64,000 bases of DNA, taken from positions 64,748,558 through 64,812,557 of the forward strand of contig NC_045446.1 in NCBI RefSeq assembly GCF_002776525.5. Direction: 5' to 3'. This DNA comes from Piliocolobus tephrosceles. Its lineage: Eukaryota > Chordata > Mammalia > Primates > Cercopithecidae. Numbering within the stretch: position 1 is the first letter of the stretch; each line of letters begins with the position of its first letter. The notes under the pieces were generated by a model that worked only from the letters and a program-made list of their open reading frames with translations, was not told where the DNA came from and did not search any database. A program made the position numbers and the translations under genes. Positions 26,801-38,800 of this stretch are shown here, one piece after another.

Positions 26801-29800
26801 AAAGAAAAAGATCATCGTAGTCATCATCAATCATTAATATTTACTGAGTGTCCACTGCATGACTGATACCCTCACAGGTGCTCTACTTAGAAATGACTCA
26901 CCACCACCTACCTTGTCATAATGTCCCCATTGCAGACAGAAGGGTTGATGTTTTACTGTATATGTGGCCTTTTAGAGTTTTTTGGACCACCGCAGATTAC
27001 AAATGCTTTAATGCAGAAGGGTTTCTTGTTAAAGTCCCCTATGCTATGAAGTTTGTGTATTAACAGACTGCTTTTCCTGTTGACTTGTAGCAGTGAAGTC
27101 CAAGCTAGCTGTGACTGCCAGCATCCATGTGTACAGCATCCAGAAAGCCATGCTAAAGGACAGTGGGCCTCTGTTCAATACTGACTATGACATCCTTAAA
27201 AGCAACTTGCAGAACTGCAGCAAGTAAGCTTCTTAATGTTCCTTGTGGGCTTCTTTACGAATTGATTTTGTAAGATGTTTACACAGTGGCTGCCTCTTAA
27301 GAGTGAATGCCAAGTCTAGTAAAACCCCATTTATCTTGCAATAAGACACATGCCTGGTTTTATTAGTACATCATAAGGTGAAAAATAGCAGCCACAACCC
27401 ATATTGAAAACCTCAGTGGACTCCCCATAAATCTATTTCTCATGTATTTATCCTGTCACTGCCACCAGAAATGTTTGTCGTGCCCTTTCTAACTCCCTTA
27501 CCCAGTCTCTGCTTGTCTAAATCCTACCCATCCTTCAACTAGTTCAAATGTTGTCCTTAAAAAAATAATTCCTAATTTGATACCCCTCTACTTTTTATCC
27601 AAAAGCAACTTTTTCTTGAGCTTCCATACCAGGATCAGGTTTTTAAAATCTTTTGTATCCTTAACAGCACAAGGAGATAATGGGCTATAATGCATGTACA
27701 TTTTGGAAATTGGTGGTCACAGGCTTGAGTTGTGGCTTTGCTGCTTAGTAGCCCGGTGGCATTGGACGAATTACTTAAACTCTTTGAGCTTTGGTTTCTT
27801 TGCCTTTAAATTTGATGTAATAATGTCTACTTCGTGGGGTTGTATTGAGAATTCAGATCAGTTCCCCAGATATATATTGAACACCTACTGCTGTGACAAG
27901 TACTGAGCAAAATCATTTGAATTCATTCAGCAAATATCTCATGATACCTATGACATACCATACAGTATAGAGTGAATGTGCCCGCATACCTTTTCATGTA
28001 ACTGATGGGAGACAGGAGTTATGATACAGTGTAAGAGTGCTGTAATAGGAGGAACATTGGGGGAAGATGTTGGCAGGAGCACTTATCTCCCACTTTTGGG
28101 TGGATAGAGTCAGGGGACAAGACAGTTATGACTTATGACACTGAAGGTTATGACATCTCACTTGAGGCCTGAAGGCCCAGTAGAAATAGCCAAGTAAAGG
28201 AGAAATGAGAGACTAAGGACAGAGCTAAGAGAGAAAACATGCTTGTGCAGAACCACGATCATTTTCTGTGGCTGCAACTTAGAGTGAAAGGTAGGAAATG
28301 ATTAGATCGAAGACTAAAGAGGCCAAGCAGGAATTACATTATGCTTTGACTAGTAGGATAAAAGTTTAGACTCTATTCTGAGAGCACTGGGGAGCCACTG
28401 AAAATATTTAAGTAGATAGTGTGAAATTATCAAAATTGCATTTTAGAAAGATTGCTCTGGCTGCAGTATTGAAGATAGATCAGAAGAGAATAATCTGGAG
28501 GCAAGGCCATCAGGGAGGAGAAATGTGGCAGTGATCCAGGTGGATGCGACAGTTTTCTGATGTAAAGTTGTGCTGTTGGGGATGGAGAGGTGTGAAGGTT
28601 AATGAGTCATGACCATCAAAAAACCTTGACGTGGCTGGGCGCGGTGGCTAATGCCTGTAATCCCAGCACTTTGGGAGGCCGAGGCTGGTGGATCACGAGG
28701 TCAGATCGAGACCATCCTGGCTAACATGGTGAAACCCTATCTCTTCTAAAAATACAAAAAATTAGCCGGGCGTGGTGGCAGGCACCTGTAGTCCCAGCTA
28801 CCTGGGAGGCTGAGGCAGGAGAATGGCATGAACCTGGGAGGCGGAGCTTGCAGTGAGCCGAGATCGCTCCACTGCACTCCAGCCTGGGCGACAGAGCGAG
28901 ACTCCGTCTCAAAAAAAATAAAAATAAAAAACAACCTCAATGTATGGTAGTGGTCAGGGACAAGGTGTGTGGGGGTAGGGGATGGGGGAAGACAGCCTTT
29001 CTTGGTATTAAAAGTTTGATACGCATGCTTCTGGCTGGGGCAGCTGAGTACTAAGAAGGGGAATATAACAGGAGGAGCAGGCTTTAGGAGAGAGAGAAAA
29101 ATGACAAATTGGGTTTTAGAGATGTTGAGTTTGAGAAGCCTGTGAGAAATCCAAGTGAGGATGTCCATCGCAAAAGATAGGTGAATCTAGAGCTAAGGAG
29201 AGAAATCTGGGTTAAAGAGAGATTTTTGGAATCAGAAAGAATAGTAACTGGGCCATAGTAGTAGATAGTTATGCAGAGAGAATGTATAGAATGAAAGAAG
29301 GGCAGAAAGTAAAACTCTTGGCCAAATTACTAGCTGTGTGACCTTGGGCAAATTTTTTAACTTCTCGGTGCCTCAATTTTCTTGTCGGTAAAGCTGATAA
29401 TAGTACCAGCCAAATAGGGTTGTAGAGGATTAAATGGACTATTACATGTTAAGCACTTAGAATAGCACTTGGCACATAGTAAGCACTATTTAATGATAGC
29501 TGCTTTTCAAGGGAAGAACGGGAAAAGGGAGGCTCAAGAGGGAGCCATCAGAGATAAGAGTATATGGGGTTTCAGCCCCTAAGGAAAGAGATTCAAGTAG
29601 GAGGAACCAGGCAACAATGTTAAACGTTGCTGAGAAGCCAAGTAAGTTAGAAAGTGAAAATTATCCACGGAATTTAGTGATAGCCTTGGTAAGAGCATTT
29701 TCAGTGGAGTGACCAGATTCTGGTGAGCTAAGTAAATGGGAACACAGGAAGTGAGACAGCAAATATAGACAGCTCTTTCCAGGAGATTTGACTGCAAAGC

Positions 29801-32800
29801 AGAAAAGAGGGTGGTAGCTAAGGAGGGATTGAGACGGGAAGGATATATACATTTCTAAAGTTGAGAATGACTTGAACTTGGATTGTTAGGAGGGTGCTAT
29901 AGAGAAGAAAAGGCTGAAAATCCTGAGGAGGTAGGATGACTGATAAAGATGGGTCCTCAGGGAGAGAGAGAGACAGAATTGCCATAGTTTCTGTAAGTTC
30001 CATGAGAATAGGGATCGTGTCTCAGTTGTTAACTATATACCCAAAATAGTGCCTGGCACACTAATAAGTAGTTATTGAGTGAATTAGTGATAGACATTAG
30101 TTCTTTTTTTTCTTTAGCTCAAAACCTTGAGCATAATAGGCATACAAATATTTATTAAATAAACAAATATATAGCCAAAGAGTAATAATTTACAAGCCTC
30201 TTGTCTTTTAGGGAAGGATTTCAAGAAAATATTAACACCCTGATAAGTTTATTTGAAATATATTACTAGATTTCAAAAAATTTTTAAATCTAGTTGGGTA
30301 TTCCAGGCTCTAAAAATCAGTTCCTCTGTTGTATCTAGCAAGTAAGCAAACAAGAATAAAAGTGATACAAAAATTCAAAATGAAATCTGCCAAGGCCCAC
30401 TAAAATAAACATGGCAAGTAGAAATGTGGTAATAGGAAGCACTTCAGTGAAACTTTACCTAATTACTTAAAGTATCCTCAGTAGAAAAGTGAATTTATCT
30501 CCAACAAATGAGTTTGTATTTGGTCCTGAGAATTATGGGCCAACTGAGATCTAACTCATGATTTCGTGTGTTTTAAGTGCCGTGACATGAAGAAAGTTGA
30601 AATTTAGGATTGACCAGAGATCTCTTGTCATCAGACATACTCTCAGCCTAACTTGGTCTCTTCCTCATTGCCAGTTCCTGGTCCTGACCCTAAGGTGTGG
30701 AATTCAGACCAGAAGGAGAAAGAGTTGTTTCAATACCAACTTCAGACGTTGACAGTGAAATAAAACATTACCCTTTTCCTTGTATATGGAAGTACTGCAA
30801 GGCCAGAGAGGAAGAGCAGTGGGTGAAAGCAAATGATTTCCATCTGTTCTTAACTCTGATGCACAAAAGATGTGTGTAAATACAGAGTTTTCTGATGAAG
30901 ACCATAATAAATCAGTGGAAGATTTTTGGAGATTTGACTCTAGCTTTGGGGCTGCCCAGTTTAAAGTTACTTCTGAGATGAAATGATGTATCAGGGATTT
31001 TCTTTTTTTTTTTTTTTTCATTAGACCAGGTATTCTAGCAGTTAATCTTGAAGTTGTACCTGGTTGATCTTTAAGATAATTGCTATCACCACATAGTTTA
31101 GAAATCTCCCACCCCAAGTTGAAGGGAATACACTAAAGAAGGGAGAGAAACCAGAAGCCTCACTTTCATTCACTTAGTCATTCTTTCAACATGTTGTTTC
31201 TAGCACTTTTCTGTGCCAGGTCTTGAGCTGCGTGCCTGAAATAAAAAAGATAAATAAGACTTCAAGGAGGTCTTACGTATGCTCAATAAGCAAGACTGGG
31301 AAAAATAAAATATTTTTCTTTGTTAGAAAAAGCTGGGGAACTTTGCTTTTTCTAACAAAGAAAATAATCCTGTGAGAAGGCTAAATCAATTACCCATTCA
31401 CAATGTGGAATGTTACGTTATGGATTTGTGTGAAACAGCACTTCTATAACGATTAGAGAAGAGATGTATGTTCCCTTCAATATGCCACGCAAGCTGTTCC
31501 ACCAATTTTCTTCTCTTGGCCTTGGGCGTACTTACTTGTCTGGTGCCGTTAGTATTATTAGAAATTATTAACAAATGGCTGTAAAGGACTATAGGTTATA
31601 GGAGCCAGTGGCTTTGCTCCCAGCTTCTCCTATTTCTCTTTTTTTTGTTTTTTGTTTTGAGACAGAGTCTCACTCTGTCACCCAGGCTAGAGTGCAGTGG
31701 TGTGATCTTGGCTCACTGTAACCTCTGCCTCCCGGGTTCAAGCAATTCTCCTGCCTCAGCTTCCTGAGTAGCTGGGATTACAGGCACGTGCCACCACGCC
31801 CAGCTAACTTTTGTATTTTCGGTAGAGACAAGGTTTCACCATGTGCCAGGCTGGTCTTGAACTCCTGACCTCATGATCCACCTGCCTCGGCCTCCCAAAA
31901 TGTTGGGATTACAGGCGTGAGCCACCACACCCAGCCTTTTTCTTGTTTTGAAGCATGATTTGTTTATTTATTTTGAGACAGCATCTCACTCTGTTCCCTA
32001 GGCTGGAGTTGAGTGATGAACTTATAGCTCAGTGCAACCTGGACTTCCTGAATTCAGGTGATCCTCCTACCTTGGCCTCCCGAGTAATCAGGGCTATAGG
32101 CATGTGCCACCACACCCAACTAATTTTTGTGTTTTTTGTAGAGACAAAGTTTCACCATGTTGCCCAGGCTGGTCTTAAATTCCTAGACTTAAGCGATGCA
32201 CCCACCTCAGGTTCCCAAAACGCTGGGATTACAAGCGTGAGCCAGCGCTTGTAACCGTACAGCATGATTTACTGTGGCCAAGAGAGTTGCCAGGAAATTT
32301 GTTAATATTTAAAGCTTAGTTTTGATTCAGTTAATATTTATTGCAAATCTAGCCCTATCAAAGGAAGGTCTTTAAAAACAAGGGCTATTTCATTTCCCAA
32401 GGATAATGAAATTACTGCGTCTTTTATTATTGTTGGTTGCATTCTTACTCTTTTGAATTAGGATACTTTTTTCAAAAAAAGCAAGAATATTCAATTAGTG
32501 GTGGTAGAAGGCACCTAATTCCAACCCTGTCTATTACTAACTAGATGTATGACCTAGTACAAGTGACTCACTTCTCTCTAATATTTGTTTCTTTATGTAA
32601 TAGAGAGTTTCATACAACATTTTTCTAAAGTCGATTTTAAAGAATATTAGAGTTAAGTATTGTGTGGAAGAAGCAAGAATTTGAAAATAAGGTTTTATAC
32701 TGACATTAGTTTTTTTTTCTTTCTCTTTTTTTGTTGAACCATCCAAGAATGCATATGCTGACATTAACTGAATGTAACATTTCTGTCCCTAGATTTAGTG

Positions 32801-35800
32801 CTATACAATGTGCAGCTGCAGTCCCTAGATCTCCTGCTGAATCCTCTTCATCTTCCAAAAAGTTTGAGCAGTCACATCTTCACATGTCAAGTGAGACACA
32901 AGCCAACAATGAGCTGACCACCAATGGTCATGGCCCACCTGCATCCAAGCAGGTTTCCCAGCAGCCCAAAGGAATTATGGGAATGTTTGCCTCCAAAGCT
33001 GCTGCTAAAACCCAAGAAACCAACAAGGAAGCTAAAATAGAGGCTAAGGAAGTAACAAATGTAAGTCTTCTTTGAAGATACCCTTCATTACAGCTCAGAG
33101 TGGGTAACTAGAAAAGCATTAATGGTCCCAGTGGTAGTAGTTTATTTATATAAGGTTCTGATATTCAGTTGTGATTTTTCTACTTTAGTTTGAACCCTTT
33201 AATACTTGATACTGTTATCTGAAAGAGTTCTTTTGCTTTTGATAATGATTCTTACCAAGCCTTGGATTTCCTTTGCACACGAGATTGTTGTGAGACCCAG
33301 ATGAAAACATGTGAAAACACCTCTAGAATTGTTAACATTCAAAAAAATGTTTATTTGCAATATGTCATTCTGAGGAACATCTTATGTTCTGGGCTTTGCA
33401 ATATATACCTTCCTTCCTAGTGTATTTCCCATTCTTATTATACTTTATGTGGGTATTTTTGTTTTGTTTTTGCTTTATTTGCTTCCCTTAGATTTTTATT
33501 GTTCAGTCATCTGAACTAACTTAAGGGCATTGACTTAAGAAAAGTATCATTCCAATACTATTTTAAAAATCCAGAAAAGTATAATTATTGTTGTTACTAT
33601 TATTATTATCACTGTCATTTTCAAGTGTCAAGTGTATTTAGTTTAGATCACTGTCATTTTCAAGTGTCTGTCTTGGGAAAGAAGGATGGAGGAAAACAAT
33701 AATGTTTATTGAATTTCAGCTGTGTACCAATAGTTTGGTCTTTGTTCAGATCCTCTTATCAGTTCTGTGAGGGAGGTATTAACCATTTCCCTTTCGCATA
33801 TGGTAAAACTGAAACCTGGACTTAAGTAATTTGCCTGGAGCTCATATTGCTACTAAATAGTGGGAACCAGGAATTCAGATCTACTTCTGATGATTAAAAA
33901 TGTAATGTTCTAGGTTTTCCCGCTTTGTGTACATACTACCTCTGATCTTTTTTAATTCTGTCAAATTAAATAGTTTTTAAATGTGCTCAAGAAAAGTTTA
34001 GACATATCCATGGGTAATTAATTTTATAAGATCTATAAGAAACTAAGCTTTAGAGATTAACACCAGTTACTATCTGGTGTGGATTATTGTTCTAGATTTG
34101 TTCTTATATCTAACGCCTCCGCATTTTGGAACTATCATATAGAGACTATACTATCGCAACAGTGTGCTATAGAAGAGATTGTTTGAGACTGCTACTTCAT
34201 GAACAGCCTAAATGCTAGCAAAAAATCATATGTGTTTTCTGTGCTTGTAGGCACCTTCAGCAGGCAACAAGGCACCAGGGAAAGGGAATATGATGAGCAA
34301 CTTTTTTGGAAAAGCTGCTATGAGTAAGCATGTTCTTACCTTACTTTGACTAATGAATGAATGTTAATGTAATGACATATTATACTGGAAGTGAAAGTTA
34401 CTTTGTTTAGTTTTTGCCTATCCAGCAGACTACCTGCATCCTAACATAAATTTACAGTGTACTGCCCAATATATTGATGAAAGTAACTCAGCTGGTACTT
34501 TACAGGTGAGTTAGGCTCAGTTGAGATCTCTTCGAGAGCAATTTATTATTCCTGGTTTAACTTCCCGCCTTGAAAAGATAATGAACTATTTCCTTCATAG
34601 GGCCCTTGAAAATGAGTGATTAAAATAAAAGGGAGGCTACCTGGCTACACAGTATAGTGTTGAGGTTAGTAACATGGATGCTAGAGTCAGTTTGCCTGGT
34701 GTGACCTTTGTTTCTTCTCTCTCTCAAGGGTCCACAAAAGCAAATATTTTGCCTTTCTTCGGTTATTTTTTGCAGATTACTTACAGTAATGAATTAGACT
34801 TCCAGTGTGAATTAGAAGGGCCTGAGTCGTAATGGACATTTAAAAATCTTTTTTTGAGAAAGCAAAAATCTTCTTTGTTTTTAAAAAGATACTTAAGTAA
34901 GAATTCTTCCATATGGAAAGAACCAGTAGTCACATATTTTCATACTTCTCATATCAAGTGTACATCCCCTGAGAGTATGTGGTAGAATACCAGGAAGAAT
35001 TCAGGAGCCACAGGATAATTATGGCACACTTTCTTGGAGCATCAGTTTTACAAAGATTTTTCAAGGAGGCATTTTGTTACATGCCTATGCAAGCAAAATT
35101 AGTCAGAAGTCTGCCTTTCCATGATGGCTAAATTTTTTTTTCATATTCTGCTTATGTAAGCGTGACAGTTTTTGTGTTTGCTATAAAAGCTGTCAGAGAA
35201 CATTTTTGTGTTCTTGCAGCTCAGAATGGGTAACTAGAAAAGTGAATGGAAAATGTGATACTTAAAGGTTTCTGGGAAGCATTGTTGTATTACTGCAGGC
35301 ACAGTTGGTGCACAGGAAATGCTTCCTACTTCTATTAAAACAGGTCCCCAACCCACAGGCCACTGATGGGTAGCAGTCCGGGGCCTGTTGGGGACCGGTT
35401 TGCACAGGAGGTGAGCAGCAAATGAGCAAGCATTATTATGCCTGAACTCCACCTCCTGTCAGATCAGTGCTGGCATTAGATTCTTACAGGATTGCGAACC
35501 CTTTTGTGAACTGCACATGTGAGGGATCTAGGTTGTGGGCTCCTTGTGAGAATCTAATGCCTGATGATCTGAGGTGGAACAGTTTCATCCTGAAACCACC
35601 CCTACCCTGCTGCCCACCACCACCCCTGCCTATGGAAAAATTGTCTACCATGAAACTGGTCCCTGGTGCCAAAAAGGTTGAGGACTGCTGTGTTAAAGCA
35701 TCATGCTGTCACTGACCTGCCTAGCTGGTATGGGCCACACTGTACCCAATCAGATCATGGTTTCTTGGCAACTTTGATGAGACCCATCTTTTTGTTGGTT

Positions 35801-38800
35801 GCTTTTTTTTTTTTAATGCATTTGTAACCTTAAAAACCCAGTGAATTTTAAAATTCGTATTTTTAAAATACATAAAATATGTGATTTGAATTGTTTTAAA
35901 AAATCAAACTATACAGAAGTGTGCTTATTTAAGTCATGTGTTTAGTTAGCAAATAGATCAAGCACCTGCTATATGCTTGGCATTGTTATGCACTGGTGAT
36001 ACAATAGAGAAAAAGACAAGGTCCCTGCCTCAAGTCCTTATACTCTACTGAGAGAGATGGAGAAATAAATATGGGAAAAAAGCCAAGCATGGTGGTACAT
36101 GCCTATAATCCCAGCTACTCGGGAGACCGAGGCAGGAGATTTGCTTGAGCCCATGAATTCAAATCCAATCCAGCCAAAAATATAGCAAGACCCCATTCCT
36201 TTAAAAAAAAAAAAGGAAAGAAAGAAAACATTCAAATAGTGGATGATTGTAATTGCTAGGTAGGAGTAATAAGGTGTTATAATGGCACGTAACTCAGTGA
36301 GGGGGAAAACCTGGATAAAATAAAATACTATTAAATATTAATGTAAAAAAAAGAATTGCTTACAAAGTTAATTTATTTAGCAGACATTTCTTCAAGGCTG
36401 AATGTTCAGCGTAAAATTAGGACTTTTTTATTGTATTTGACACATGACAAGATCATTACAATGAAAATGAAGCTTGAGAATTGGATGAAGAGAGTTCATT
36501 GTGGGGACTTGAAGCGTGTAAACTTAATACTGTACAGTAACAAGTGTTGGCAAGGATATGGAGAAATTGAACCCTCGTGCTCTGCTGTGGGGAATGTAAA
36601 ATGATGTGTACTCACTTTGGAAAATGATGTGGCAGTACTTCTAAAAGTTAAACATAGAGCAGCAGTTCCTCTCCTAGATATCTACTCAGGGGAATTAAAA
36701 CTGTATGTCCACACAAAAACTTGTACATAGATGTTCATAGCAGCATTCTTCATAATAGCCAAAAATTGAAACAGTCCAAAAGTCTGTCATGATGAATGGA
36801 TAAACAAAGGTGGTATATCCAGACAATGAAATGTTATTCAGCTATAAAAAGTAATGAAGTACAGATTGATATGTGACATACATGGATGAACCTTGAAATA
36901 TTAAGTGAAATAAGCCAGATAGAAAAGATCATATATGATTTCATTTGTATGAAACATCCAGGATAGGCAAGTCTATAGAGACAGAAAGTAGGGGCCAGGC
37001 GTGGTGGCTCATGCCTGTAATCCCAGCACTTTGGGAGGCTGAGGCGGGCAGATCATGAGGTCAGGAGATCGAGACCATCCTGGTTAACACGGTGAAAATC
37101 CATCTCTACTAAGAAAATACAAAAAATTAGCCGGGCGTGGTGGCGGGCACCTGTAGTCTCAGCTACTCGGGAGGCTGAGGCAGGAGGATGGCGTGAACCC
37201 ATGAGACGGAGCTTGCAGTGAGCCAAGATCGCTGCACTGTACTCCAGCCTGGGTGACAGAGTGAGACTCTGTCTCAAAAAAAAAAAAAAAAAAGGGAAAA
37301 GAAAGAGAGAGAAAGAGGAAGGAGAGGAGAGGAGAGGAGCTACTTGAGAACAACAGTTGAAAATGCAAGAGTATGCCATCATTGGAAAGGTGGATTCCAC
37401 TGTTCGCATTTTCCATTCAAGTCTTCAGGAAAAAGAAAAGTGTAAATACATTTTACACTTTGGTCCATCACCTACACCTTCAAATAATACACATTATTTA
37501 TAAATTATTATACTAAGCTATGCATAATAGCCAAGACTATGATACCAGTTTTTTTCTACACTGTAGAAGGATTAAGCTATTATAACAACATATAACCAAA
37601 ACTACTTATTGAAGCGCCTCCAGCTATTGACAGCTTTCTAATAGTATTTTGTGACTTTACTTGTGAAAAGCTATCACTAGGTACAGTGTGAAGGCTAGAT
37701 GACATGCTTCTATAGTTCCTCAGATGGCTAGGCCTTTTTGCATTTCTTAGTTGTCCCTGTTGCACAGTAATCGTTCTTCAGCTCGGTGTGGGGAAAGGGT
37801 TAAGGACTTTGAGGAGTTAAACTGACTTCCGTTCAAATCCCAACTCTTACCTTTTCTGTCAGTGTTACCTTGGATAAATCATTTAACCAATACTGATCTC
37901 TTTTAATCCTTATAATAATCTTGTAAATATTATCCCAGGTGTAGAAAAGACTGACTTTTAGATAAAATAACTTGCCCAGAGTGAAGCGGGATTTGAACCA
38001 AACTTCCTTGAATCCAAAATGTCTTTAAATTTTATCATTAAGGTAGTAGTGAGATATTAAGGGTATCCAGGCATTAAAAGATAGAATATATAGAAAGTAA
38101 AGGTCTTGGCTACAAATCGTTGTCACCATTTGTAAACTGTGTATTGTTGGGAAACATCTTGTAATCCTTCTGATTATTGATTTTCCTCATCTGAAAATGA
38201 AAAGGATGATACCTCATAAAGTTGTATGTGTTTTTTCTAAGCCTTGCTTTAACTATCATTTAGCCTGGGGGCTGTGATACAATGAGGGATTAGCAGGAGG
38301 CAGAAATGAAAAGTTACAGTTAGAGTGGTAGTTGGAAAGGAGGAATGTTTTCTAAATAGTCCATGAGCTCCTTTTTGCTCCTGCTCCTAACATATTACCT
38401 GGCACATGGTAGACTGTCAAAAGAATGATGTATTAATATTGCATGATGGGGTCATATGTCATCTGCTATACTCTATTTATAGATAAACTTAAAGTCAATT
38501 TGGACTCAGAACAAGCAGTGAAAGAAGAAGAAATAGTGGAGCAGCCTACAGTATCTGTCACTGAACCAAAGCTGGCAACTCCTGCAGGCCTGAAAAAATC
38601 CAGCAAAAAAGCAGAGCCTGTTAAGGTGCTGCAGAAGGAAAAAAAAAGGTAGGAAAATGTTGTTGCTTGTTGGGGAAGAGTCTCTACTGGGGGTGAAAAG
38701 GTCTCTTTGGGCTTGACAGCAGGCAGTTTTCAGTTAAGTACTAAATCCCACTTAATGCCTTAGGGATACAACTATACAACCAAAATGGAAAGAGAAGCCC

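Noticed and set aside
28746..29168. 140-residue minus-strand frame
   Set aside because: C-terminal half is antisense AluY translation; N-terminal half has no support.
35467..35715. 82-residue frame and its partners at 59545-60007
   Set aside because: Both fall mainly in MER1-like elements; shared peptides such as MKLVPGAK come from the repeat.
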